This document shows positions 25,888 to 34,542 of a DNA stretch of 64,000 nucleotides, piece after piece; within the stretch, counting starts at the first letter, position 1, and each line of letters opens with the position of its first letter. Source of the stretch: Solobacterium sp. (GTDB lineage: Bacteria; Bacillota_I; Bacilli_A; Erysipelotrichales; Erysipelotrichaceae); contig JAFWEW010000032.1 in assembly GCA_017512725.1 (NCBI GenBank), positions 212,257 to 276,256 on the forward strand, in the 5' to 3' direction. Both the position numbers and the translations under genes were made by a program. Below the pieces are notes generated by a model that worked only from the letters and a program-made list of their open reading frames with translations, was not told the DNA's origin and ran no database searches.

Positions 25888-27533
25888 GAAAGCTTCTGGT
25901 TCCTTTCATACAGCTCTTCTGCCGCTGCCAGAGAAGTTTTTGTGACTTCTCCATTGGCAATCATAGCAAGCTGTTCAATGATCTCCCTGCCTTCCAGTTT
26001 CCGGACATGGGTATGCGTCCGTTCATTTTCTTCGGATTTGCTGACAAAATACTGTGACTGTGCCGTTGCGGCAACTGGCGAAAGATGCGTTACCGCAAAT
26101 ACCTGACAGTCATTCGAGAGTTCCCGCATCTTATGACCGATGGCAGATGCGACCGGACCGGAGACACCGGTATCGATCTCATCGAAAATGACGGTCTGGA
26201 TACCCTGAAGTCTTGTAAAGATGACTTTCAGTCCCAGCATCAGCCTGGACAGTTCACCGCCGCTGGCCGTACGGGAAAGCGGCTTCAGGTCTTCTCCCTT
26301 ATTCATCGCGATCAGGAACTCGACCCGATCGGTTCCGTTTTCATTTGGTTCGCAGTCGGTGATCTCCGTCTTGAACCGGGCTTTTTCCAGCATAAGATCA
26401 TGGAGATTGCCTGCGATCGCCTGATCCAGTTTCTTACTGCCGGCCCGGCGCTTCTTCGAAACTGCATCCGCAAGTTTCTGATATTTGCTATAGGCTTTTT
26501 CGATCTTCTCATCCATTTCCTTCAGATATTTCTCACGGTCACTGAACCGGGCAACCTGTGCTTCCAGTTCTGCCTTCCGTGCCAGAATATCGGCGATCGT
26601 GTGTCCGTACCGGCGCTTCATCCGCTGGATGAGGAACAGCCGTTCTTCCATCTCATTGATCTCTTCTTCTGAAAGATCCATGGAATCAAACACATTGCGC
26701 AGCTGATCGATCGCATCGGCCCAGCCATAATACGCATCATTCATCGCCTCTTTGGCAGAGGAAAACACTTCCCCGTCATCCAGAGACTGGACCAGATGGT
26801 TCATTTCATACATCTTTCCGGACAGATCATCATCGTATCCGGAAATAATGGAATTCAGACGTTCAAAGGAGGCTTTGACGGATTTGAACTGCCGTTCTTT
26901 TTCCATCAGTTCTTCCTCTTCGCCCTCTTTCAGGTCTGCCGCCTCGATTTCTTCGATCTCATGGCGGAAATATTCGAGATCCGCTTCACTGAAGGTTTCC
27001 CGCAGTGCAGTTTCCTTCTCGTTCAGCAGGTCTTTCCATACATGATAGGCTTCCCGTACCTGCTGTACTTCGGCTTCTTCCTGCAGATATTCATCCAGCA
27101 GATGGATATGCCTTCCGGTATTAAGCAGATACTGGTTGTCCCGCTGTCCGTGGATATCGATCTCATTCTCGAGAATCTCACGGAACAGGCCGAGCGTAAC
27201 GATCCGGTGATCGATTCTGGCAGTACTCTTTCCGGAACTGCTGAGTTCACGGGTAAATGTCACTTCTCCATCGGTCTCAAATCCGGCTTCGTTCAGTTTG
27301 CCGACTGCATCTGCATTCGCTGTAAGGTCAAATGTTCCTTCTACAATTGCTTTCTCCTTCCCTTTGGCAATCAGCGAAGTGCTGGCGCGATCCGCACAGA
27401 GTAAAGAAATAGCGTCGATCAGAATAGACTTACCGGCGCCAGTTTCTCCGATGAACGCACTGAACCCGGACGGAAAATCCAGATTCAGCTCATCAATCAA
27501 TACAAAGTTTTTAATATACAGGTGTCTGATCAT
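25884..27533 (-). CDS. recN: DNA repair protein RecN
   Basis: 549 residues, normal length. SMC-like ATPase: Walker A GETGAGKSILIDAISLL at residues 28-44, signature TASGGELSRLMLGLK and Walker B TVIFDEIDTGVSG. Between these lie the two coiled-coil arms with a short connection. RecN gathers and aligns ends at double-strand breaks. It overlaps dxs by 4 nt upstream and dinB by 4 nt downstream. Confidence 0.97.
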   Translation of the reverse strand: MIRHLYIKNFVLIDELNLDFPSGFSAFIGETGAGKSILIDAISLLCADRASTSLIAKGKEKAIVEGTFDLTANADAVGKLNEAGFETDGEVTFTRELSSSGKSTARIDHRIVTLGLFREILENEIDIHGQRDNQYLLNTGRHIHLLDEYLQEEAEVQQVREAYHVWKDLLNEKETALRETFSEADLEYFRHEIEEIEAADLKEGEEEELMEKERQFKSVKASFERLNSIISGYDDDLSGKMYEMNHLVQSLDDGEVFSSAKEAMNDAYYGWADAIDQLRNVFDSMDLSEEEINEMEERLFLIQRMKRRYGHTIADILARKAELEAQVARFSDREKYLKEMDEKIEKAYSKYQKLADAVSKKRRAGSKKLDQAIAGNLHDLMLEKARFKTEITDCEPNENGTDRVEFLIAMNKGEDLKPLSRTASGGELSRLMLGLKVIFTRLQGIQTVIFDEIDTGVSGPVASAIGHKMRELSNDCQVFAVTHLSPVAATAQSQYFVSKSEENERTHTHVRKLEGREIIEQLAMIANGEVTKTSLAAAEELYERNQKLS

Positions 27534-29398
27534 ATAATCGGCTCACAAGCCTTGGCAATATCATCATACAAGGTGCTGAGATCACAGTGTTCATCTTTTC
27601 GCAGCAGATTCGCAGCACCCTGCGGTACATATTCATCGCCGATGCCGTACCGCTTCAGTTCCAGTTTCAGGTGATGATCATTGCTGTATTCCAGTATAGC
27701 AGAACCAAGGCCGCATGCCTTCATATCTGTTTCATAAATCAGTACGGGAAGACCGGAAGCTGCGATCGCTTCGATCCTTTCCGTATCCAGCGGTTTGAAG
27801 AACCGGCAGTTGATCAGCCGTACCGGCAGCTCATTTACCTTAAGCTTATTCCGAATCACTTCCACATCCGGCCCGTATGCCAGCACGATACATTTCGGTG
27901 CTTCACAGTCATATTCCACAGTCCACTTCAGCGGGATCGTCTGATATTCCGTTTCTCCAGAACAGTCCACTTCCCCTCGCGGGTATCGGATCGCAAACGG
28001 ATGTTCCTGATGCAGTGCGGTATAGATCATGTTGCGTGCTTCTTCCGCATTCATTGGCTGTGCCAGGATGAGATTTGGCAGCGGCCGCAGGATCCCGACA
28101 TCAAACACACCATGGTGCGTTTCTCCGTCCGCTCCGACAAGCCCCGCCCGGTCGATTCCGATCAGCACCGGCAGATCCATCCGGCAGACATCATGGTTGA
28201 TCTGGTCATAGGCACGCTGCAGGAAGGAACTGTAAACACTGACAAACGGCCGCATCCCGGAATTGGCAAGACTGGCCGCAAAGGTCATGGTATGTTCTTC
28301 TGCAATACCGCAGTCAAAGCTGCGTTCCGGATATTTCGCAAAGAACCGGTTCAGAGAACTTCCGTACATCATGGCAGGTGTCAGGGCAACGATCCGCTCA
28401 TCCTGATCGGCCATTTCTTCGACCGTATCTGCGATACAGGCAGACCAGCTTTTAAACCCTTCCGGAACTTCATGAAGAGATTTTCCGGTTTCCCGATCAA
28501 ACGGCCCGACTCCGTGCCAGTGCCCCTGCAGATCCTTTTCACAAGGCGCATAGCCGCGTCCTTTCTGCGTGATGACATGGACCACAACCGGATGTTCATG
28601 TTCCTTGGCAACATTGAGCACCCGGATCAGATCTCGGAGATTATGTCCGTCAACCGGACCGAGATATTCCAGATTGAATTCTCCGAAGATACCCGAATCT
28701 ATTACGGATTCCCGGAAGGCATCCTTGACGTTTTTCATGCCGTGATAAACAACTTTGCCGAAGTCCGATTTGTTCAGCGACTGCTTCATGGAAAGCTTCA
28801 GATTGTTGTAAGAGGTTGCGGAACGGAGTCTTGCAAAACCACGGGTCAGAGCACCGACATTGCTGGAAATGGACATGTTGTTGTCATTGAAGATAATGAC
28901 CATCTTCCGCTTCTCACTGCCGATCTGGTTCAGAGCTTCCAGAGATTCTCCCGAGGCCATTGCGCCGTCTCCGATCACCGGAACGATAAAATAGTCTTCC
29001 TTCTTCAGATCTCTTGCCACGGCCATTCCAAGCGCAGCGGATAACGCTGTGCTGCTGTGGCCGGCTTCCCATACATCATGTACGCTTTCCTTGCGTTTCT
29101 GAAACCCGGACAGGCCGTTATACTTTCGCAGTTCCGAAAAACGGTTCCCTCTTCCGGTCAGGATCTTATGCGTATAGGACTGATGACCGACATCAAAAAA
29201 CAGTTTGTCTCTCGGTGAGTCAAACACATAATGCATGGCAATGGTAAGTTCAATCACTCCAAGATTGCTGGCCAGATGGCCGCCTGTCTTGGAGATACTG
29301 TCAATCAGAAACTGCCGGATATCATATGCCAAAAGGGTCAGTTCACTGATGCTTTTTCCTTTCAAAAACTCAGGATTTGAGATCGCGGTAAGGTCCAT
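27530..29398 (-). CDS. dxs: 1-deoxy-D-xylulose-5-phosphate synthase
   Basis: 622 residues. The thiamine diphosphate site is visible as GDGAMASGESLEALN followed by NDNNMSISSNVG. Also present are LASNLGVIELTIAMHYVFD, the catalytic-Glu block CGIAEEHTMTFAASLA, and VGADGETHHGVFDVG. The enzyme joins pyruvate and glyceraldehyde 3-phosphate in the first step of the MEP isoprenoid pathway. The neighbour ispA uses the products of this pathway. It begins 8 nt after ispA ends. Confidence 0.97.
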   Translation of the reverse strand: MDLTAISNPEFLKGKSISELTLLAYDIRQFLIDSISKTGGHLASNLGVIELTIAMHYVFDSPRDKLFFDVGHQSYTHKILTGRGNRFSELRKYNGLSGFQKRKESVHDVWEAGHSSTALSAALGMAVARDLKKEDYFIVPVIGDGAMASGESLEALNQIGSEKRKMVIIFNDNNMSISSNVGALTRGFARLRSATSYNNLKLSMKQSLNKSDFGKVVYHGMKNVKDAFRESVIDSGIFGEFNLEYLGPVDGHNLRDLIRVLNVAKEHEHPVVVHVITQKGRGYAPCEKDLQGHWHGVGPFDRETGKSLHEVPEGFKSWSACIADTVEEMADQDERIVALTPAMMYGSSLNRFFAKYPERSFDCGIAEEHTMTFAASLANSGMRPFVSVYSSFLQRAYDQINHDVCRMDLPVLIGIDRAGLVGADGETHHGVFDVGILRPLPNLILAQPMNAEEARNMIYTALHQEHPFAIRYPRGEVDCSGETEYQTIPLKWTVEYDCEAPKCIVLAYGPDVEVIRNKLKVNELPVRLINCRFFKPLDTERIEAIAASGLPVLIYETDMKACGLGSAILEYSNDHHLKLELKRYGIGDEYVPQGAANLLRKDEHCDLSTLYDDIAKACEPII

Positions 29399-29406
29399 GA
29401 TGCCTC

Positions 29407-30243
29407 CTACTTCATGCGTGCTTCAATCGCATCCACCATTTTGATGAGTGAAGCAGAATCAAACCCCCTAAATGTTGCAATCTGACTTCTGCAGTCAGAA
29501 TAAAGCGCTGCCACTTCTGCACGTGAAGCTTCCTCCCCCAGAAGGTTCACGACAGTGACCTTTTCGTTGCGGGCATCCGAGTTGCTCTTGCCAAGGTCTT
29601 CTGCAGTCTTCGTTATATCTAATATATCATCCTGTATCTGAAATGCCAGTCCCAGCTTGTCTCCGACTTCATGCCAGGCGTCAATGATCTCATCCGGCTG
29701 TCCGGCAATGGCCGCACCGATCATTAACGGAGCCGACAGAAGACAGCCTGTCTTGTACTTGTGCACCTTGCGGATATCCGCATAGATACTCGCCGGGTCT
29801 TCATTCATATCCAGGATCTGACCGTATACCATACCGTCCGGGCCTGCCATTTCCGAAAGGATCCGGATGCCTTTTACAACGATTCCGGGATCCAGATCCG
29901 CAGATGCCGCAAGATGGAACGCTTCGGTCAGAAGTCCGTCTCCGGCAAGGATCGCCGTCGCTTCATCAAACTGTTTATGATTCGTCGGGCGTCCCCTTCT
30001 CAGATCATCATTATCCATCGCCGGAAGATCATCATGAATCAGAGAATAGGTATGGATCATTTCGATCGCGCAGGCAAATTCATATCCTTTCATCGGATCG
30101 ATGCCGTATCCCTTCAGCACTTCAAACAGAAGGTTCGGCCGGATCCGTTTCCCGCCGGCCATCAGCGAATACTGCATCGCTTCCTTTACCCGGCTGTCGG
30201 TCACAGAGGATAATGCCTTCTCCAGCAGTTCTTCGATATTCAT
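29407..30243 (-). CDS. ispA: Geranyl/farnesyl diphosphate synthase
   Basis: 278 residues, slightly short for the roughly 290-residue family. The first Asp-rich motif is SLIHDDLPAMDNDDLRRG and the second is FQIQDDILDI. The residues before the first motif are not bulky enough to predict chain length with confidence, but the xseB-ispA-dxs context is that of IspA. The enzyme condenses DMAPP/GPP with IPP. The start overlaps the xseB stop by 4 nt. Confidence 0.95.
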   Translation of the reverse strand: MNIEELLEKALSSVTDSRVKEAMQYSLMAGGKRIRPNLLFEVLKGYGIDPMKGYEFACAIEMIHTYSLIHDDLPAMDNDDLRRGRPTNHKQFDEATAILAGDGLLTEAFHLAASADLDPGIVVKGIRILSEMAGPDGMVYGQILDMNEDPASIYADIRKVHKYKTGCLLSAPLMIGAAIAGQPDEIIDAWHEVGDKLGLAFQIQDDILDITKTAEDLGKSNSDARNEKVTVVNLLGEEASRAEVAALYSDCRSQIATFRGFDSASLIKMVDAIEARMK

Positions 30244-30443
30244 TCGGATTCTCCCTCCGCTTTCGTCAGTTCTTCCACCTTCAGTTCAAATGCCTTCAGC
30301 TGATCATCACAGGATTTGATCAGCTTCAGCCCTTCTTCAAACAGCGCAATCGTTTCATCGAGCGGTGCTTCATTTTCTTCCAGCAGATCGACGATCTCCT
30401 GGAGCCGCTCCATGGAAGCTTCAAAGGATTTCGGTTTTGCCAT
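30240..30443 (-). CDS. xseB: Exodeoxyribonuclease VII small subunit
   Basis: 67 residues. The sequence SFEASMERLQEIVDLLEENE followed by LDETIALFEEGLKLIKSC is the XseB helical core. It binds XseA to form exonuclease VII. It starts 2 nt after xseA ends. Confidence 0.95.
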   Translation of the reverse strand: MAKPKSFEASMERLQEIVDLLEENEAPLDETIALFEEGLKLIKSCDDQLKAFELKVEELTKAEGESE

Positions 30444-30445
30444 AT

Positions 30446-31780
30446 TCAGGATTCCTCCGTTTCTGTAACATTTGCTTTCAGGCTGCCTTTATGCAGCCGC
30501 ACGCGGATCACATCTCCCGTGTGTACTTCCTCAGCACTACGAATGACTCCGTTTTCATTGGAGACAATGCTGTATCCCCGCTCCAGTACTTTCAGGGGCG
30601 AATACGCATCGAGAAGGCCTGCCGTCCGGGCAAGCTCCTTCTGTTTATCCTGCAGCCGGCTGTGTACAGCAGTATCGATTGAGCGGGTTATTTCCTTCAG
30701 TCTATTCGCTTCATTTTCCGTACGCCTTCGTACCAGCATCACGATCGTATTCTGCTGTTCATTCAGCATCTGCCTTGTCCGGATACTGCCGGTATGAAGC
30801 TGACGCAGGAACTGCTGTTCCAGCATATCTTTATACATGCGTTTATCGGCAATCATTCGGAACGGATCCCGGAAGGTTCGGCTGTCGCTCAGGCGTTTCA
30901 GATCACTGCGTTCCTGTTCCATCCTGAGATCCATTGAATGGATCATCTGATCTCTGCTGTCGGCAATCAGACGGTGTACGTCTTTGATATCCGGAGTTGC
31001 CCGCTCCGCGGCACCGGTCGGTGTCGGGGCTCTGAGATCGGCCACATAGTCAACCATTGTCCAGTCTGGTTCATGGCCGACTCCGGTTATAACTGGCGTA
31101 TGCATCGCATGGATCGTTCGTGCCAGAGCTTCATCATTGAAACACCAGAGATCCTCAGCGCTTCCACCTCCGCGGCAGAGCAAAATCACATCATGGCCGC
31201 CCTGATCTGCTTTCTGCAATGCATTAATCAGCGAAGCAGGTGCTGCTTCTCCCTGTACCAGAGAAGGATATTCCTGCACATGGGCAATCGGCCACCTTCT
31301 GCCCAGCGTATTGTACACATCGGCCCGGGCATGAGTCGCACTGCCGGTAACCAGGGCAATCTTCATCGGATATTTCGGAATCGGTTTCTTATACGCAGGA
31401 TCAAACAGCCCTTCTTCATTCAGTTTCTTATACAGAGCATCAAACAGTGCCTTCAGATCGCCGCTGCCGGCCCGTGCCATTTTCCGTACCGTAAACTGAA
31501 TCTTGCCCTGCACCGGATAAACGGTCACATTGCCAAGCACCCGGATCTTGTCACCGTCTTTGGGGAGAAAGTTTACGAGCAGATTATCGTTCTCCCACAT
31601 CGTCGCATCGATCCGATTGCGTTCATCCTTTAGCGAAAAATACCAGTGCCCGCTGGAATGTGCATGAAAATTCGAGACTTCTGCCTCGAGCATCACACCA
31701 TGCAGGATGGGATTACTGTCGATCGCAGCGGAGATCTGGCGCAGCAGCCAGGATACCGTGCGGACTTTGAGTTCACTCAT
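30446..31780 (-). CDS. xseA: Exodeoxyribonuclease VII large subunit
   Basis: 444 residues. The N-terminal OB domain reads VSWLLRQISAAIDSNPILHG through HSSGHWYFSLKD. The catalytic domain contains ALVTGSATHARADVYNTLGR, ILLCRGGGSAEDLWCFNDE, TPVITGVGHEPDWTMVDYVAD and RAPTPTGAAE. A long coiled-coil follows from about residue 280. Exonuclease VII digests single-stranded DNA from both ends. The start overlaps the nusB stop by 4 nt. Confidence 0.97.
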   Translation of the reverse strand: MSELKVRTVSWLLRQISAAIDSNPILHGVMLEAEVSNFHAHSSGHWYFSLKDERNRIDATMWENDNLLVNFLPKDGDKIRVLGNVTVYPVQGKIQFTVRKMARAGSGDLKALFDALYKKLNEEGLFDPAYKKPIPKYPMKIALVTGSATHARADVYNTLGRRWPIAHVQEYPSLVQGEAAPASLINALQKADQGGHDVILLCRGGGSAEDLWCFNDEALARTIHAMHTPVITGVGHEPDWTMVDYVADLRAPTPTGAAERATPDIKDVHRLIADSRDQMIHSMDLRMEQERSDLKRLSDSRTFRDPFRMIADKRMYKDMLEQQFLRQLHTGSIRTRQMLNEQQNTIVMLVRRRTENEANRLKEITRSIDTAVHSRLQDKQKELARTAGLLDAYSPLKVLERGYSIVSNENGVIRSAEEVHTGDVIRVRLHKGSLKANVTETEES

Positions 31781-32151
31781 ATACGGTCAAGAACACCGTT
31801 GATCAGCTTATAGCTGTCATCGTCACAGTATTTCTTTGCCAGTCTTACATATTCATCAATGATGACTGCGGCCTGGACCTGCTTGAGATCAAACTCCGCA
31901 CAGCCATTGAGCAGGATCGCCTGTTCAATGACGCCGAGCCGGTCAAACGTCCAGCCTTCAAGCACTTCATCAATATATCCATGGTACCGATCAGTATTGG
32001 TGATTGCTGTTTCAATCACCTTGAGAATATATTCATCCACCGAAGAAGGATCGTCAAAATTCGCCTCAATGAGATCCTTCAACGGACGTTTCATGATCTG
32101 GTTCTGATAGGTCGCATACATCGCTTTTTCACGGTTACTGTGTCTTGTCAT
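31777..32151 (-). CDS. nusB: Transcription antitermination factor NusB
   Basis: 124 residues. The core TFDRLGVIEQAILLNGCAEF and AAVIIDEYVRLAKKYCDDDS, then LINGVLDRI, match the NusB fold that binds boxA RNA with S10. It is the first gene of an eight-gene overlapping series ending at xerD. TAAAAT and TATAAA hexamers upstream could be its -10, but no clear -35 is seen. Confidence 0.95.
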   Translation of the reverse strand: MTRHSNREKAMYATYQNQIMKRPLKDLIEANFDDPSSVDEYILKVIETAITNTDRYHGYIDEVLEGWTFDRLGVIEQAILLNGCAEFDLKQVQAAVIIDEYVRLAKKYCDDDSYKLINGVLDRI

Positions 32152-32259
32152 AGTTATTTACCTGTGCTTATTTTACCTTGTTTTTTATATTTATAAACCC
32201 CTTTGCTTTTTCGATATGGACAGGTTGTGCAGAGCAGCTGATTTTAATCTAATATCGCT

Positions 32260-32265
32260 TATAAT
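32260..32265 (+). promoter_or_regulatory. -10 element directly before the DUF5662 gene
   Basis: A perfect TATAAT ends 7 nt before the ATG at 32273, so transcription would start at or within a base or two of the start codon. No clear -35 is seen. Confidence 0.5.
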
Positions 32266-32272
32266 TACAGGT

Positions 32273-32845
32273 ATGACGAGACAAGTTCGAAAGACGAATT
32301 TCAGCCTCCCGGAACGACTGATCGGGCATCTGAAAACCGTGCATATGCACCGGTCTTTGGTGCGGAAACACTGTTTTGCGTGCGGCCTTTATGTTCAGGG
32401 ACTGACGCATGATCTTTCCAAATATTCACCCGGTGAACTGATTCCTTCCATCCGCTATTATCAGGGTTACCGCAGCCCCTATCCGTATGAGAAGGAACTC
32501 AAGGGATATTCCATGGGATGGCTCCATCATAAGGGCCGCAATCTCCATCACTGGGAGTACTGGTATGATACCTTCCCGGACAAAGGCTGGGTGCCGGTAA
32601 AAATGCCGGACAAATATCTCGTGGAATCGATCTGTGATCGGATCGCTGCCTGCAAAACCTACAATAAAGACAATTACAAAGACTCTGATGCCCTGCAGTA
32701 CTTTCTGACCAAGCCCGACAGCAAATACATGCATCCGGAGACGGCGGCTTCCATGGAACGCATTCTCCGCATGGTTGCCGAACAGGGAGAAGAAAAGACA
32801 TTTGCATTTATAAAAGCGTGCCTCAAGAATGGTGCATCGCTCTGA
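32273..32845 (+). CDS. DUF5662 family protein
   Basis: 190 residues from the ATG at 32273; an upstream in-frame ATG at 32216 precedes the likely promoter. His- and aromatic-rich motifs are LYVQGLTHDLSKYSPGELI, GYSMGWLHHKGRNLHHWEYW and a C-terminal helical region. The HD-like arrangement of His and Asp suggests a metal-binding helical protein, but no activity is established for this family. There is no ribosome binding site before the chosen start, which may mean a leaderless transcript. Confidence 0.75.
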   Translation: MTRQVRKTNFSLPERLIGHLKTVHMHRSLVRKHCFACGLYVQGLTHDLSKYSPGELIPSIRYYQGYRSPYPYEKELKGYSMGWLHHKGRNLHHWEYWYDTFPDKGWVPVKMPDKYLVESICDRIAACKTYNKDNYKDSDALQYFLTKPDSKYMHPETAASMERILRMVAEQGEEKTFAFIKACLKNGASL

Positions 32846-32870
32846 AGACACGCTTAATCAACAATCCTGT

Positions 32871-32898
32871 AAACAGAGACACCTGATCTCTGTTTTTT
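32871..32898 (+). terminator. Terminator between convergent genes
   Basis: AAACAGAGA (32871-32879) pairs with TCTCTGTTT (32887-32895), and a six-T run overlaps the arm. It also touches the stop codon of the convergent DUF4139 gene and may work weakly in that direction. Confidence 0.8.
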
Positions 32899-34468
32899 AC
32901 TGTGCCGTCCAGCCGCAGGTGCTGCAGGTCCTGCTGCTGAGAACCGAACCGCATTCCGGACAGAATTTCGGATAGCCTGCGGAAGCCGATTCCTTCAGTA
33001 CCTTGTCCTTAGGCCACGATACTTTGTAAGAAAGCGTCAGTACCTTGGATCCGCCGGCAGGAATGGTAACGGTCTGTTTCAGGAAGCCGGTTTCGTCTTC
33101 TTTCTGATAACCGTCTGCCTTGATGAGATCCACCGTTACCGCTTTGTTTGCGGAGACCGGAATCTGATCTTTGACCAGAACCGTAACTTCACGGCTGAGC
33201 GTATTCATGATGGTTGTTTCATAAACATACTCGGTCACATTCTGTGCTTTCAGCAGAGTTTTCGAAGTCTTCTTCGAGACTTCTTTTGTGCTGATGCGGA
33301 TGCGTTCTTCTTTCCCCAGAGAAATCGTTTCAAACTCTTCCGAGTAATCCTGATTCAGAATAACGGTACCCATATACATACCGGAAAGATATACCTTAGC
33401 ACTGTTTGCCAGCAGGTTCGGCAGTTCTGCGGTCTTTACCTTTGCGGTGAGATAGGCACTGGCATCGATCCGCGGGCAGGTGCAGACTTCATATTCCGCA
33501 TCCAGGATCGTCTTCGTCAGATCTGCCATCGATTCTGCTTCTTCCGAACGGATATTCTGAAGTGCATCCAGTTCAAACTCGGTCATCGTCAAATCTTCGG
33601 TTTCTTCCGGTTCCGGCGTTTCCATCATAGCCATCATCGGAGCCGCATCTTCCATAACCATGTCGTTCATGGCCATCGCTTTTGCGCTTCCCATCATCGC
33701 CATGCCGGCCATCTGCCGCCTTGGCTGCGGGCGGTACGGATCCTGGATATCCAGGAACGTCGTATTCATAACCGGAAGCGTATTGTTTCCGGAAGGATTG
33801 CCGGTAAACAGACGGACTTTGATATTTTCCCAGTCTTCCCCGCTCTTCTGGTTCATGGACGCTCTCAAAAGAAGTTCCAGAGGTCCCTGCCCGTCGGTAT
33901 GGATTTCATAGACCGGTGACCACCCGGCTCCGTTTTCCACATAATGGACTTCCAGCGGATAGCTGCCATCGGCTTCTGCTGAGATCTCGGCGATCATAAC
34001 CGGTCTGGTCTTCCGCTGGTTCGCATCTTCCAGTTTCTTTTCGAGTTCTCCGATTTCTTTCGTACAGACAAAGCTCGCTTCCTGGATTTCTTTCAGACGC
34101 TGCGGCAGTGCGGAAATATAGGATTCGATTTCTGACGCCGAAACACTGGTTCTGGAAGAGAAGTCTCCGTTGGTCTCCCACAGGCTCTTCTGCAGTTCTC
34201 TTGCGGCATTCTCCTGCCGCAGTGCCTCCAGCTTTCCTTCGATCTCTTTCACTTCCGTATCATCGGAATCCGTTTCAAACCGCATATTCGACATGGTAAT
34301 GCCCTTGCCGCAGTAAAGCCTTGCGGTGTTCAGATTCGCTCTGGTACTGATGCCTTTGATCATAAGGGTTTCCGTGCCCTTTGACAGTTCCGCAGTCGCA
34401 GTACGTGTGATTTCTGCACCGGATCGGAACAGGTTCACAGAAGACGGAATTGTTTGAATGATTTTCAT
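32897..34468 (-). CDS. DUF4139 (MuiA-like) protein with Met-rich insert and zinc ribbon
   Basis: 523 residues. The N-terminal DUF4140-like part (VNLFRSGAEITRTATAELSKG) leads into a predicted coiled coil (residues about 75-150) and then the DUF4139 beta domain (LEVHYVENGAGWSPVYEIHT, ending LTLSYKVSWPKDK). This is the architecture of mucoidy-inhibitor MuiA family proteins, whose function is not settled. Around residues 255-295 is an insert with about a dozen Met residues (RQMAGMAMMGSAKAMAMND). The C-terminus carries a CPEC...CSTC zinc ribbon. No signal peptide is seen, so it is probably cytoplasmic. Confidence 0.8.
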   Translation of the reverse strand: MKIIQTIPSSVNLFRSGAEITRTATAELSKGTETLMIKGISTRANLNTARLYCGKGITMSNMRFETDSDDTEVKEIEGKLEALRQENAARELQKSLWETNGDFSSRTSVSASEIESYISALPQRLKEIQEASFVCTKEIGELEKKLEDANQRKTRPVMIAEISAEADGSYPLEVHYVENGAGWSPVYEIHTDGQGPLELLLRASMNQKSGEDWENIKVRLFTGNPSGNNTLPVMNTTFLDIQDPYRPQPRRQMAGMAMMGSAKAMAMNDMVMEDAAPMMAMMETPEPEETEDLTMTEFELDALQNIRSEEAESMADLTKTILDAEYEVCTCPRIDASAYLTAKVKTAELPNLLANSAKVYLSGMYMGTVILNQDYSEEFETISLGKEERIRISTKEVSKKTSKTLLKAQNVTEYVYETTIMNTLSREVTVLVKDQIPVSANKAVTVDLIKADGYQKEDETGFLKQTVTIPAGGSKVLTLSYKVSWPKDKVLKESASAGYPKFCPECGSVLSSRTCSTCGWTAQ

Positions 34469-34508
34469 ATTGGAAGCTCTCCCTTCTCTCTTCTATGCTC
34501 TATAAACA

Positions 34509-34534
34509 GAAAAAGGCAGAACACATGGTCTGCC
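34509..34534 (-). terminator. Terminator after the TAXI lipoprotein gene
   Basis: On the minus strand GGCAGA and TCTGCC pair across an 8-nt loop, followed by TTTTTC. Confidence 0.7.
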
Positions 34535-34542
34535 TGACCTAG

